Assembly: GCA_036365145.1 (NCBI GenBank)
Contig: JAEOAD010000982.1
Coordinates: 5,544,001-5,608,000 of the forward strand
Length of the DNA: 64,000 nucleotides
Direction: 5' to 3'
Source: Orientallactaga sibirica
Taxonomy: Eukaryota; Chordata; Mammalia; Rodentia; Dipodidae
Shown here: one piece after another, positions 23,364-34,262 of the stretch
Layout: every line of letters starts with the position of its first letter
How positions within the stretch are numbered: position 1 is the stretch's first letter
Program-made: the position numbers and the translations under genes
The notes under the pieces: model-generated
What the model saw: the letters and a program-made list of their open reading frames with translations, nothing else
What the model was told of the DNA's origin: nothing
Database searches by the model: none

Positions 23364-23512
23364 GAGCTGGGTGTGGTGGCACATGCCTTTAATCCCAGCA
23401 CTCAGGAGGCAGAGGTAGGAAGATCACCGTGACCTCGAGGCCAGCCTAAGACTACAGAGTGAATTACAGGTCAGCCTGGACTAGAGTAAGACCCTACCTT
23501 GAAAAAAAAAAG
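23364..23512 (+). mobile_element. B1 SINE, young
   Basis: Near-consensus B1 (agctgggtgtggtggcac to gaccctaccttg) with A-tail, flanked by agaaatta repeats. It lies directly behind a DIP SINE. Confidence 0.95.
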
Positions 23513-23937
23513 AAATTACAGAAACTCTCCTTCTGGAAATTTCTGACTTAAAGTAGCTTCCCACAGTTCATAATGATAAATATAGACTTTACAAGACTAC
23601 TGAGGTCATTCAAGCCCTTAACAATGTACTATTCTTTGATGTTATTGCTTTATTATTCTACAAATAGAAGCGGGAAAAAAACAATAACATCCATGTTACT
23701 CACTTGATTGTAACAGGCATGTTTACTGCATTCAGATGGTGCAGAAAGTGTGCTACAGCTCAACACATACGTCCACACAGTTTAAAGCTAATTTAATAGC
23801 AACTATGTCTTTAAACACCAAGGAATTAATGTGGAGACCCACGGTGAGCTGTGTTGTTAGCTGAGCTCTACTGCCTTAGAAAAAGATGGAAGACTACCTT
23901 TCTCTTTTTCAAAAGTTGTAAATTTTACTGTTCTTGT
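23513..23937. other. Unique sequence, nothing recognised
   Basis: No repeat or gene recognised. Confidence 0.45.
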
Positions 23938-23951
23938 TACTTTGAATATTT

Positions 23952-24091
23952 TTTTGAGGTAGGGTCTCACTCTAGCCCAGGCTGACCTGCAATTCACTAT
24001 GTAATCTCAGGGTGGCCTCGAATTCATGGTGATCCTCCTACCTCTGCCTCCTGAGGGCTAGGATTAAAGGCTTGCGCCACCACGCCCAGCC
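23952..24091 (-). mobile_element. B1 SINE, young
   Basis: Antisense B1 ending in ttgcgccaccacgcccagc. The 14-bp target duplication tactttgaatattt (23938-23951) and tactttgactattt (24092-24105) differs by one base. Confidence 0.96.
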
Positions 24092-24105
24092 TACTTTGAC
24101 TATTT

Positions 24106-24438
24106 GACAGAAGGAACTTAAGTAGAAATAGTTTCACAGAACCTGCAGGTCACCCATGTGAACAATCAAGAATTAATCTACCAATCCACTTTTATCTTTT
24201 CTAATCATTCACGAAGCATTGAATATTGTCATTGCTTTATAAATATGTAGTATTATATGTACCTTTCTCCTTGCTTTCCATTCTCAACATGTTATAGAAT
24301 TTCTGTACTTGAACTGAAACATTCACATGGTTCTTTTGAACATCTGCATGCTATGCCACATTTTGAAACCCTTTAATTTATACAATGACACCCCTGTTGA
24401 AAGGTGTTTATTTTGTTTGCACTTTCCTTTTAGCTTGA
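24106..24438. other. Unique AT-rich sequence
   Basis: No repeat or gene recognised. Confidence 0.4.

Positions 24439-24468
<30 letters not shown>
24439..24468. repeat. (AC)15 microsatellite
   Basis: Pure AC dinucleotides with no SINE attached. Confidence 0.97.
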
Positions 24469-24469
<1 letters not shown>

Positions 24470-24639
24470 AGTAGTTTGTACCTACTGTGCTTTTTGCTAA
24501 GGAAAAGACTTGATCAAGTGGGAAAGCCAGTTCAAAGAGTGTATATACTTAACATTTTAATCATTGCTGACATATTTGCTATTAACAAATTTCCAGCATG
24601 CAATATTATAATTGTCTTCCTCAATTTGTATCTCTTGTA

Positions 24640-24895
24640 TTTAAACACTTTGTCCCCAGCTGGTGGGACTGTTTGAGAAGGTTGTAGAACCTTTAGGAGG
24701 CAGAGCTTTGCTGGAGGAAGTGCGTTATGGAGAGTGAGCCTTGAGGTTTTATAGCCAGGCCCCACTTCCTATCTGTTCTATGCTTACTGCTCTCCGTTCC
24801 ACCAAGATGTGAGGTGTCTGTCACCTCACATCTGCCACCACTGTGGAGCTACCTGCCACCATGTCTTTCCCTACATGACATATTTCCTCAAGTTG
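24640..24895 (+). mobile_element. ORR1-like MaLR LTR, truncated
   Basis: tgtccccagctggtgggactgtttgag, aacctttaggaggcagagctttgctggaggaag and ccttgaggttttatagccaggccccacttcct are hallmarks of ORR1. The 5' end and the polyadenylation end are missing. Confidence 0.85.
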
Positions 24896-25105
24896 TATCA
24901 AAGTTGTACATTTATTTGTTGTACACATAGTAACTTTGTATCCTTTTATCTACAATTCCTCAAATCTTCTCTCTCTTCTCCTGCAAACTTGTAAGTCTTA
25001 GGTACTCTAACTACACACAAGGATAGTAATAGTGGATATGCTAATTTTATGAGCTATAGTAATAGTTTTGCCATTATATTGACACCGTAAAAGAAATGTA
25101 ATCTT

Positions 25106-25445
25106 ATGTGTATGTGTGTTTGTGTATATGTGAGCATATGTATGCATGTGTGCATGGGGGGCCATGGCACACAGCTGGAGATCAGAAGACAATCTCAGGT
25201 TATTGGTCCTCTCCTATCTTCTTTGAGCCACGACATCTCTTGTTGTTTTATCACTGGGAATACAGTCTATCTGGTCCCACAAGCAATGGGATTCTCCTTT
25301 CTCCATCTTCCATCACCATAGGTGCACTGGGACTACAAACGTGCACCATTTTGTGTCTGGCCTTACGTGGGTGCTGGGGATCAAATATGGTTTAGCAGAC
25401 TTGCAAAGAAAAGACCTATAACCATTGAGACACCATCCCAGACCC
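25106..25445 (-). mobile_element. B4-type composite SINE
   Basis: TG-rich start, ctggagatcagaagacaatctcagg, then the B1-like middle and a tRNA-like end (gctggggatcaaatatgg...ccattgagacaccatcccag). Full-length but diverged. Confidence 0.85.
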
Positions 25446-25711
25446 ACATACTTTTTTAAAGTAAGTATTCATATTATCATCAGTAATATATTAAAGCAAT
25501 ATCTCCCCATATACATTGTAACAATATGTGTTATTGCTTTCACATTCTTTTACAGTATTTCTGTACCTGAATTCAATATAAAGCAAATAGAATGCATTCA
25601 CAGGCATCAACCTTTTAGAGGAAAGCAGGCAATTCTCTTGTAGCTAAAAGCAGTAGGAAGATCACAAAGTGTATATTCAGTAGCCTAGTTTGGAGGTCAC
25701 ATTCTGTCCCC

Positions 25712-25770
25712 ATGCTCTATGAACTTGAGTGATTCCTTTCAGTTTATTAAGCCTGTTTCTTCATAAAGAC
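25712..25770 (+). mobile_element. MIR fragment, possible
   Basis: tgaacttgagtgattcctttcagtttattaagcctgtttcttcat resembles the MIR core. Short. Confidence 0.45.
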
Positions 25771-25776
25771 ATAAAT

Positions 25777-26130
25777 GGAGGCTGGGGAGATAATTGAGAA
25801 AGACCTTGATAGGCAATTATAATGATCTGAGTTTGGGTCCCTAACACCTATGTAAATGCCAGGTAAGATGGTGTAGACCTGTAATCCCAACACATGAGAG
25901 GCAGAGAAAGGCTGATCCTAGAGATAAGTTGGCTACTTAGACTAGCCAAATCAGTGACCTCTAGGTTCAGTGATGGACCTTATCTCAATGAATAAGGTAA
26001 AGAGTGACTGAGGAAGGTATGTCAACCTTGGGCCTGCACACACATACACATACATGAATGTACATGCATGCACATACACACATGTGCCTACACACATATA
26101 GACATATGTTCACACATACACATGCGTACA
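25777..26130 (+). mobile_element. B4-type composite SINE
   Basis: ggaggctggggagata head, gtgtagacctgtaatcccaacacatgagaggcagag middle, then a long CA/ACAT-rich end (26037-26130). Confidence 0.85.
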
Positions 26131-27470
26131 TCCAAAAGAAGGGCATAAATACACACATAGAAACACATTATTATATCAAAAGGCTCACAAAATAATGTGA
26201 ATTTATCAAACCAAAGTCATGTGAAGAATAAAAATAGGTTAGTAGGATATCAAAGACATTTTTCTCTGAAGATATTTTTTGTCAATCTGGTGAGTTTAGA
26301 TTCTGATTCATCACAGGGTGCATGCATAGAGGTGACAAAACCCAGGGTTCATCCAGGGTGGGAATTATAATAGACACTTGGACCTCAAAGCTGGGATTCC
26401 AACAAGTAACACCATCAAGGTAAGCTTGAAGCATAACAAACATATAGGATCCATGATGGAATTTTCCTAGGCCTTTGAAAACACTGAAGGACCATACATT
26501 GAAATATTGCAATATAAACTGATACTCATATGGATTTACATTCCAGATTCACAGCTGTTGGCAATTCTAAAATATGTTAACAATTGAATGAGTTACCTCA
26601 AAGCAGGTCATTTTAAATTATCTGTTGTAAGAAACTGGGTTCTTTGTTTAATTTTCAATCCATAGAAATTTTCAAACTCTAATAAAATGCAATAGAAATG
26701 AATTCCTCAGAAAATGGCATGAGGAAAGAAGACAAACATTGATGCAGGTGCAAAGCCAATTTACTATAAATTTTTCAAATGTCACTCTTGATTTTCATAC
26801 TTGTTGAAAAAAGGTTATGCACATTTTGTATAGCAATTCCAGCCAGTGTCTGGAAGAGCAAGGCTAATTCCCCTCTTTGTAACACATCTCCCCTTAGGCC
26901 TTAGAGATTTCTCAAAATAATTCTCCAAGTAAAAGCACATTTCACCAGTAAAAAAAAAAAAAAAAAACTGAGTAAGCATACAAAGAAACCAGGCATGATG
27001 AAAGCAATTAAAGAGACAGAAAATCATACTTACAAAGATTTTTAAAGTGGTGCAATAAAGTTGAAATGAATCACAATGAAATGGAAAGTAAAATAATCAA
27101 AATTTAAAATGCAATATATAGGTTTAATAGCAGATAAAGTATGACTAAAAAGAGAATTAGTCAAAAAGAGAACAGGGCAGATGTTACTCCAAATTCAATA
27201 CAGCAAACAAAGGGACGAAGAAGGGAGTCAAAGGTCACAATGAAGTTTAACTAAAGTAACTAACCCATATTCTCAGAGTCCCAGAAGAAGGGAGAAAGAG
27301 AATTTGACAGAGGACATCTTTAAAAAGAAAAACTTTATTTTCAAAATATGTAAAGGCTATTAATCTACAAATTCAAGAGTTCATATGACTCCCAAGGAAA
27401 ATTTCTACGTAAACAAGTCACAGCAAAATTTGAAAACCTTAAAAACAGACAGAGAAAGGACAGAGGTACA
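26131..27470. other. Mostly unique AT-rich sequence
   Basis: Contains an A17 tract near 26950. The stretch from about 27000 to 27470 is A-rich on this strand and could be an old LINE-1 remnant, but I see no diagnostic block. Confidence 0.4.
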
Positions 27471-27563
27471 GACCCTTTTGAGGCCTGTGCATTCAGACTT
27501 GGAGAGGTGTAGGTGTTTGGGGCTTTGAGCTGGGACCAGATGAGATGCCTGCATATTTGGGTC

Positions 27564-28066
27564 TGTGGTAGCTTGAATAGATGTCTCCCAATAGATACAG
27601 GAGTTTATTAAAGCTTGTATTTTTTTTGTTTTTTTTTTTTTGTTTTTGTTTTTTTGAGGTAGGGTCCTACTCTAGCTCAGGCTGACCTGGAATTCAGTCT
27701 TTAGTCTCAGGGTGACCTTGAACTCACAGCAATCCTCCTACCTATTCCTTCCGAGTGCTGGGATTAAAGGTGTTTGCCACCACGCCCAGCAAAGCTTGTA
27801 TTTTCGATCTCCAGCTGCCTGGTTGGAGGAGGTGTCACTGTGGGCAGATCTGGATTTTCAGCCAAAGATATGCAAAGTGCTGGAGCTTTTCTGGGGTTCC
27901 TGAAGTGTGCTTGCTAGTACTGATAGTAGTGGTATTTCTTTGTGTGTGGACCTGTGAAAATGTGCCAGATTCTTCTGCCATTATCTATAAGCTTTAATAA
28001 ATGCCTCACTCCAAAAACTGTGCTTGGTCTGGAGTTCATCCCAGCAACTTGAGGCTGACTGGGACA
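27564..28066 (+). mobile_element. Solo LTR with 5-bp target duplication, hosting a B1
   Basis: Begins TGTGGTAGCTTGAATAG and ends GACTGGGACA. The 5-bp repeat GGGTC lies immediately outside (27559-27563 and 28067-28071), as for ERVL/MaLR-class elements. A polyadenylation signal (aataaa) lies near 27997. A B1 is inserted at 27624. It is related to the LTR at 57185-57476 through a shared ccagattcttctgccat block. Confidence 0.88.
27624..27790 (-). mobile_element. B1 SINE inside an LTR
   Basis: Antisense B1 with T-rich tail, ttgaggtagggtcctactctagc and gtgtttgccaccacgcccagc. The 14-bp target duplication aaagcttgtatttt is at 27610-27623 and 27791-27804. Confidence 0.97.
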
Positions 28067-28605
28067 GGGTCTGAGTGTTTGGGGCCTATGGATCAGACTG
28101 GGTGAGATGTCAGGGTGCTTAGGACCTGTGTGCTCAGGGCCAGTGAGGTGCAGGTGTGTTTGGGGCCTGTGCACTAGGGATTGGTAAGGTACACGCTGGC
28201 TTTGGGACTGTGCACTCAGAGCTAGAGAGGTACAGGGCAGTTGGAGGCCTGTGTGCTGGGACCAGGCAAGGTGCCTGGGGTTTTGGTCTGAGAAAGTTTG
28301 GGGCCTGTGGCTAAGTCTGTGTGAGGTGCTACCATGCTTGGGTCATGTACACTGAGGGCAGGTGATGTGCAGGCTTGTGTGCTCAGACAAAATTGACTGG
28401 GGACTGTGTGCTCAGACTGGCTTGTTTGGGGCCTGTGTGCATGGCCCAGTGACATTCAGGCATGTTTAGGGCCTATGCATTGGGATGGGGTAAGGTGCTG
28501 GCTTGATTGAGGCCTGTGAACTCAGACCAGAGGAAGATTGTCAATGTGTTTGGGACCTGGACTAAGGTGGGTTAGCAAGTGTTGATTACGCCTGTGTTTT
28601 GGACC

Positions 28606-29095
28606 CCATACAGGAGATTCAGACAACCCCATTCAGGAGGTTCCAACAACTTTTCTAAGCTTTAGACAACACATCACACTGGTATAACCACACTGCCAAG
28701 CTCATGGCTACAGCCCTAGTACCCTCACACTCTGATTGGACTTGCAACCTCCCCAACCTGCACATCTATGGGCACAAGGCCATCTGGTTCAAAACAGAAT
28801 ACTCACTGAAGATGCTATAAGAGCAGATTCTTGCTTCCTCCTTAATAAAATAAGACTTTTACCCAAGATGGATAGACACCCCCATGCAAAAAAACTTCAG
28901 AGATCTCCACCAAGAGTGCTTAGTTCCACAGTGGAAATCTCCAGTGAAAACACAGAGGTACAAGAGAAATAGAATCTGAAAATGAAATCACAATAAGCTG
29001 TGACACTAACTAAGCAAATCAGTAAACTGGAAGCAAATCATCAAAAAGCCAACAATCATATAAATGAAATGAAACAGAATCATCTCTTACAGCAC
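28606..29095 (+). mobile_element. LINE-1 5' UTR end and ORF1 start (broken)
   Basis: After the tandem array comes a linker, then an ATG at 28868 opening a 34-codon frame that stops at 28970-28972. In the same frame, past a second stop, comes a coiled-coil-like stretch (QISKLEANHQKANNHINEMK region, about 29012-29075) typical of LINE-1 ORF1p. ORF1p is the RNA-binding trimer that packages LINE-1 RNA. This copy cannot make it. The rest of the element is absent; an LTR follows. Confidence 0.65.
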
Positions 29096-29140
29096 ACAGC
29101 TTTTGTCACTAGACTTAACTTAATTGAGGAAAACTAGAGA

Positions 29141-29573
29141 TGTATCAAAAGACAGAAACACTTCTTCCTAGGGGAGGAACAGGGCTGAGGAGTTTTAGGA
29201 GGTCAACAGGTTTCAGAAAGTTGAAACTTAAAAGGTTGCAAGTCCCTTCCTGTAAGGTTTTATAAAGGGTAAACAATTACATAAGAGGAGACTTTAACCA
29301 GCTCAGCTGCCTGCAAGTTGTGCAGTATGCTTCAGAGATGTGGGTTCTTGGAGTCATCTATGCTGGGGTGGGCTTTTCAGTGATGCATCTGTCCTTGAGA
29401 TACCCCATGCTCCTGTAAACAACTCCTTACTCTGCTCTGTAAGTAATGCCAATGAACTCACTGGTTCACCAAAACTGGCCTTGGTGCAATCATACTTTGG
29501 CCTATGGTCTATGCCCTATCTGGGGTGAATAGAAGTGCATTCCCTTCTCCCAGGGAACAAGTTCCACTTGACA
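29141..29573 (+). mobile_element. LTR, family A (2 of 3 in window)
   Basis: TATA-like ggttttataaaggg near 29255, a gtaagtaatgccaatgaactcac polyadenylation region (AATAAA mutated to AATGAA), then a conserved ggttcacca block. It starts TG and ends CA. It truncates the LINE-1 ORF1 remnant. Family not named. Confidence 0.65.
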
Positions 29574-29619
29574 AAAAGCTATTTTATTTTTAAATTTTTT
29601 TGTCTTTTGTAATATATAT

Positions 29620-29695
29620 TCAGTTCTAGGGACAGAACACAGGGCCTTGCACTTTCTAGGAAAGCACTCTAAACTTAGTGGCTAAATCTCCAGCT
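29620..29695 (-). mobile_element. ID SINE, diverged
   Basis: ttctagggacagaacacagggcc...cactctaaacttagtggctaaatctccagctc is an antisense tRNA-Ala-type ID element. Confidence 0.7.
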
Positions 29696-30610
29696 CCTAA
29701 AATTTATGCTAAGGATTCCAAGTCTTCTCCCTAGCTTATAGATGGGCCACTTTTTCTAAGTCTCTTTGGTTCATCTTCCTTCTTCATCTGCCTGTCCCTT
29801 TGGATTTCCTTTTTATGTACAGACATAATTCACACTGGATTAAAGCCCACCAAAGGACCTTCTTTTAACCTGATTACCTCTGGAAAAGCTATTTTCAAAT
29901 GAATTCACATATTGATGTAGTAGAGGGCTAGGATTTTAATGTATGCATTTGGGAGTGAACAGAATTCAACCCATAGCACACTATAATGGGAAGGATGAAG
30001 ACTCTTGATAGTCTCCTAAAAGCTGAGTGTTTATATTTACAAATTTAGCCGAGCCCCAAATAATTCTTGCATATTATTTTACTAGATTCAATGTGGGCTT
30101 TGTTTTTCTTACCATTTGTGCAAGTGGGAGGTCTGATACGATCTGGAGGAATTTTTTTGTTCTGGTGTGCTCTTCTGTTAACAGTATTTTTAAGCTTAAT
30201 GAAAACCACCATGGTGTACATATGTCAACTTGGCATTAGGTTCAGCCAGCTTCACAAGGCCCCTTGCAAAGTTCAATCACACATTTTTTAATGGGTGAAC
30301 TTTTTAGTGCATCCTCATAGATCATGTCAAAGCTAATTAAAACCCCAAATGTAGGTAGTATTTCAGTTGTTGGTTGTCCCTTAAGTTCTCTCTATAATGA
30401 AATATGAACATAATAAAGTTATTCTAGGGGTCAGAATCTAGGATACACTTCCAAAACTGATGACCAATCCTCACTGGCATGGTCCCAATACCTGACAGTG
30501 TTGTGAACATGAAGTGAGTGAAGCCAGGAGCCATACAAGGTGTTCCTGCCAAATGCAGCCCACACAGAGAATTGAGACTTCACTAGCAGCTTATTGTAGT
30601 CATCAAGAAA
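29696..30610. other. Unique sequence, nothing recognised
   Basis: No repeat or gene recognised. Overlapping forward frames at 30027 and 30067 (70-74 codons) are hydrophobic from T-rich sequence and not persuasive as genes. Confidence 0.45.
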
Positions 30611-30616
30611 GTCTGC

Positions 30617-30960
30617 AAGGTCTGGGGAGAGGGCTCAGTGGTTAAAAGTATCTGCCATGCAAGCCTCATAATCAAGAGCTCAGATACCAAGAACCCATGT
30701 AAAACTGGACACAAGTAATGCACCTGTGTGTGACCCCCAACACATCCATGGCAATGAGAGGCTGAGTCAGGAGGATCCCAAGGCTTGTGAGCCAGCGAGT
30801 CTGGCATTTGGAGTGGCAGAAAAAGAAGACCCAGACTCAAACAAGGCAGAAGGTGAGGCTGATGCCTTGAGGTTGTTCTATAACCTACAAAAACATGCCA
30901 TGGCACAAGCATACCCATGGATACATGCATACCATGCACATACATGCATACACAATCCTG
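30617..30960 (+). mobile_element. B4-type composite SINE
   Basis: gtctggggagagggctcagtgg head, aggctgagtcaggaggatcccaaggcttg middle, then catgcc/cacatacatgcatac-rich end. Confidence 0.82.
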
Positions 30961-30999
30961 CTAAACATTGAGAAATTGGGCTGTTTTCTATTTTTTTTT

Positions 31000-31385
31000 G
31001 TTTTAGTAAGTAGAAACTTTGTATGGATACATCAAATACCATCATTCCCCTCCTCTCTGGCCCCACTCCACTGAGGGCCCTCCTTAGTGGGATTGCTGAT
31101 ATTCACCATAGAGTTGTAGGTTATTCCTTCCCATGTAAGAATGTGGCTCTTACATTCCTTCTGCCTCCCTCTTCTACAGAATTTTCTGAGCCATGGCGGG
31201 TGTGTTTTAAGTCTATTTTAGTGTTGAGCTCTCAGCAGCTTCTGTCATTCTGCTTTGGTGCATTTTGAGTATCCTCAGTGTCTGTCTCCATCACCCTGGT
31301 TCTGCTTGTGCTCTGACATCACTGAGGTGTGTGCCTCTAGTTGCATCTCACCACACCCTGTCCTGATGCTCCTGATAAAAGCAAA
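31000..31385 (-). mobile_element. LINE-1 3' UTR (antisense)
   Basis: Contains tgagggccctccttagtgggattgctg, gaattttctgagccatggcggg and gtgttttaagtctattttagtg, which are collinear with other antisense LINE-1 3' UTR copies here (compare 54400-54640). It has no A-tail at its left end. Confidence 0.7.
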
Positions 31386-31391
31386 GGATTA

Positions 31392-31738
31392 GGCTGGGCA
31401 AATGGATTAGCAGTTAAGAGTGCTTGCCACTTAAGCATTAGGGCCTCTTGGGCTGGAATCCACCAAGTTTGATTCACCAGAACTCATGTAGGAAGTTGGT
31501 GATGGCCATGCATATCTGTAACCCCAGTCTACTGGGGGGCAAAGATTGGAGACTTGCTGGGGTTCACTGATCATCAGAAGCTCCAGGATGAGAGCGAGTC
31601 CTTGTCCCAAGGTAATAAATACAAGAATGATTGATAAGATTACATCCAACATTCTCCTCTGGCCTCTGCACACATGCATATGCAGCACATGTTTCTGAAC
31701 ATATATGTGCATATACCACATAACAAACACATACACAA
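31392..31738 (+). mobile_element. B4-type composite SINE
   Basis: ggctgggcaaatggattagcagttaag head, ctgtaaccccagtctactggg, conserved tail ttctcctctggcctctgcacac and TA/CA-rich end. Confidence 0.83.
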
Positions 31739-31756
31739 AGTTTGTAAACCAAACAC

Positions 31757-31830
31757 CTAAGCCTGGGAACAGAGCTCAGAGGCAGAGCTGCATGCACAAG
31801 ACACTGGGCTCTAACCCCAACACTGCTACT
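31757..31830 (+). mobile_element. ID SINE
   Basis: agcctgggaacagagctcagaggcagagctgcatgcacaagacactgggctctaacccc: a tRNA-Ala-type element with modest divergence. Confidence 0.75.
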
Positions 31831-32086
31831 GTGAATAACAGAAAACAAAGACTAGGGGCCTGGGGAAATGGCTCCGTTGGTAAAGTGCTTCCCTTGAAAA
31901 CATAAGGACCTTACTTGATATCTAGAACCCTTGTGAATAAGACATGGTCACACCTGTTTGTAATCCCAGCACTAAGGACATGGAGACAGGCTGATCCCTG
32001 GGGCTCACTGGCCAGCAGCCAATCTAGCTTAATTGGTGAACTACAGGCTAATGAGAGATCCTGTCTCCCAAAAGGTCAACAGCAGG

Positions 32087-32435
32087 GCTGAATTGATAGT
32101 TCAGAAGGTAAGAGCACTTGCCTTATAGGCTTAAGTGACTGAGAAGGGCCTGAGACTACTTGAATTTGATTCCCTAATACCCATGTAAACAGCTGTTCAT
32201 GGCCATGTATGCCTGTAACGCCCATCATATGGAGAGCAGAGACTAAAGAATTTCTGGAATAAAGAATCCGTCTCAAGAATACATGCATATGAGCAATAAA
32301 GGAAGACACCAGATGTTCCCCTCTGGCTTCCACACATGCATGCACAGGACATGCACTTCTACACTCACACACACATGCATACAACACACACCACACACAA
32401 AGAAAGAAGGAAGGAAAGAAAAAGAAAATAAAGAA
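32087..32435 (+). mobile_element. B4-type SINE nested in a B4
   Basis: ggctgaattgatagttcagaagg head, tatgcctgtaacgcccatcat middle, ttcccctctggcttccacacatg tail, CA-rich and AAAG-rich end. Confidence 0.8.
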
Positions 32436-32490
32436 TCAATAGCACCTAAGGAATGACACTGGAGGTTGTCCTCTGGCTGCCACGTCAATG

Positions 32491-32495
<5 letters not shown>

Positions 32496-32524
<29 letters not shown>
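32496..32524. repeat. (CA)n microsatellite with CG start
   Basis: gtgcgcg followed by a pure CA run, forming the tail of the host B4 SINE. Confidence 0.95.
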
Positions 32525-32526
<2 letters not shown>

Positions 32527-32922
32527 GAAAGAAAGAAAACAAGCAATGGGTTAAGCCTTCCTCCAGGATATCTGGTCATTCAGGTACCTGTGCAGCAGTG
32601 TTGCAAATGCCTCTGCTGCCCAAGACAGGTTGCATCAAGAATTTCCAATTTCCACTCAGCTGGACTTTGCAGGATGAAGCAAAGCAACTCAATTACCATT
32701 ACAGAAAATGACATGGAAAAGATAGAAACCAGTCTGCAGAGCACAATAGCCCACTGAGTAAAGTGAATAATAATAAAATCATGACATTATCTGAAGGCTA
32801 TTAAGGATCTATATTGTCAGAGAAAAGAGTAAGAAATAAAACAATAAGATTATTTTAAGTAACACAACAAATTAAAGCAATGACTGCTCAAATTGGAATG
32901 TATGTCATAATAATAAAAGTTA

Positions 32923-33147
32923 GGGCTGGAGAGATGGTTTAGCAGTTAAGGCGCCTGCCTCCTAAGTCTAAGAACGCTGGTTCCAATCTCCAGGTCTCAC
33001 ATTTAGCCAGATGACACAAGGGCGCAATGCTGCACTTGACCACAAGGGGGCACAAGCATCTGGATTTCATTCGCAGCAGCTGAGAGGCTGCTGGCAAGCC
33101 CCATCTCTGTCTTCCCCCCCTCTCTCTCTGTCTCTCTCCAAAAAAAA
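32923..33147 (+). mobile_element. DIP-type SINE, subtype A
   Basis: Complete copy. The motif is altered to ccacaagggggcac at 33040-33053, a CpG loss. The target duplication aaaagtta is at 32915-32922 and 33148-33155. Confidence 0.95.
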
Positions 33148-33189
33148 AAAAGTTATATTTAAGGGCAAGGTTTTGGCTAATACCTCCCA

Positions 33190-33436
33190 GTTTGTTTGTT
33201 TGTTTGTTTGTTTGTTTGTTTGTTTGTTTGTTTGTTTGTTTATGAGAGAGAGGAGCAGGGAGAGGGGGAGACAGAGAGAGATAATGGGCACACCAGGGCC
33301 TCTAGCCACTGCAAACAAACTCCAGCCACATGAGCCACCTTGTCAATCTGGCTCATATGGGTACTGGGGAATCAAGCCTCTGTCCTTGGGCTTTGTAAGC
33401 AAGTGCCTTAGCTGCTAAGCCATCTCTCCAGCCCAC
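33190..33436 (-). mobile_element. DIP-type SINE, subtype B, with (GTTT)n tail
   Basis: Antisense copy whose tail has become (GTTT) units at 33190-33240. The body ccttgtcaatctggctcatatgg and end taagccatctctccagccc are intact. The target duplication acctccca is at 33182-33189 and 33437-33444. Confidence 0.95.
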
Positions 33437-33734
33437 ACCTCCCACATTCTAATGAGAGTTAGAAAAATAAACTATGAGGAAGGAGGACCTTTTCATAGCA
33501 AGACCCCCGAGCTGGAATAAGTTGGACAAGTGCTCTACCACTGACCTACACTCCTAGGCCAAGGTCTCTCACCTTCTAACCCAGCAATTAATCATTTGGA
33601 CCCTGGATATCATCATCAGATTTTCTTTGAGACTAAACTTCCTGCCTTCCTTTTAAAAATCCTCACAATCACACTGGACCCATCAAGATAATTCAAGGTA
33701 ATGTCCCTATTTCATGATCTTTATACTGCACTAT

Positions 33735-34262
33735 GAAAAAGTATGAACGTTCTTCAAAAAACTAAGAGTAGACTATCATATGATCAGGCAGTCCCACTCA
33801 CGGTTATAGTGCCTATAAGACTCATAGTCTTTCAGAGATATATGCACATCCATGTTTATTGCAGCATTATTCACAGTAGCAAAGAAATGGAACCAGCCTA
33901 GCTGCCTATCAACATATGACTAGACAAAGAGAATGTGTGCATGTACTCAATGGAATTTTGTTCAGATATAAATAACAAAATTGTGTCATTCACAGCAAAA
34001 AATAACAGAAGCAGAAAGATACTGTGTTCAACAAAGAAAAAGCCAGACTGAGAAAGACAAGTACCACATGTTTTCTCTTATATGTGAAATATAGAAAAAA
34101 GACATGCAAGTAGAACCAGGCCTATTACAGAGGAAGAAGAGGACCACAGGGAGGGTGCAAGGGGGACAAAAGGGAGTAATGAAGGAGAAATGTGATGGAA
34201 GTACATGATATATATATGAATATGTCATAGTGAAAACCATTGTTTTGAACAACTAATATATG
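33735..34262 (+). mobile_element. LINE-1 ORF2 3' end and 3' UTR start
   Basis: ttcttcaaaaaactaagagtag, tatgatcaggcagtcccactc, catccatgtttattgcagcattattcacagtagc and aagacaagtaccacatgttttctctt are textbook LINE-1 3'-terminal sequences. Frame broken; not coding. Confidence 0.93.

Larger units (their letters stand above)
27475..28605 (+). repeat. LINE-1 5' UTR tandem array, about 41-bp units, interrupted by an LTR
   Basis: Diverged tandem units built on a ttt-ggggcctgtg-tgctcag-actggtgaggtgcagg theme. Unit anchors (ggcctgtg or variants) fall near 27484, 28083, 28123, 28164, 28206, 28246, 28302, 28341, 28402, 28430, 28470, 28511 and 28553; the most regular spacings are 40-42 bp. The array is G/T-rich and leads directly into LINE-1 5' UTR/ORF1-like sequence (28606-29095). 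That is where rodent LINE-1s carry tandem promoter monomers, so I read it as a LINE-1 promoter array. An LTR (27564-28066) splits it. Confidence 0.7.
31857..32525 (+). mobile_element. B4-type SINE split by another B4
   Basis: The left part (31857-32086) runs to cctgtctcccaaaagg. The right part (about 32440-32525) is its own tail (gcacctaaggaatgacactggaggttgtcctctggc plus (CA)n). Between them sits a second complete B4. The breakpoint repeats tcaacagca and tcaatagca flank it. Confidence 0.78.

Noticed and set aside
27914..28455. Antisense frames rich in HRPQ/GPS-like repeats as a repetitive protein
   Set aside because: They are the reverse translation of the 41-bp tandem array and are broken by stops.
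27475..28605. CRISPR array
   Set aside because: Units are contiguous and diverged with no spacers, and the context is vertebrate.
29141..29573. 5' LTR of a provirus paired with another LTR here
   Set aside because: No same-family LTR lies within a provirus-sized distance, and no internal sequence follows.
33011..33418. 135-codon frame with repeated CLFV-type motif
   Set aside because: It is produced by two SINEs and the (GTTT)n tract between them.
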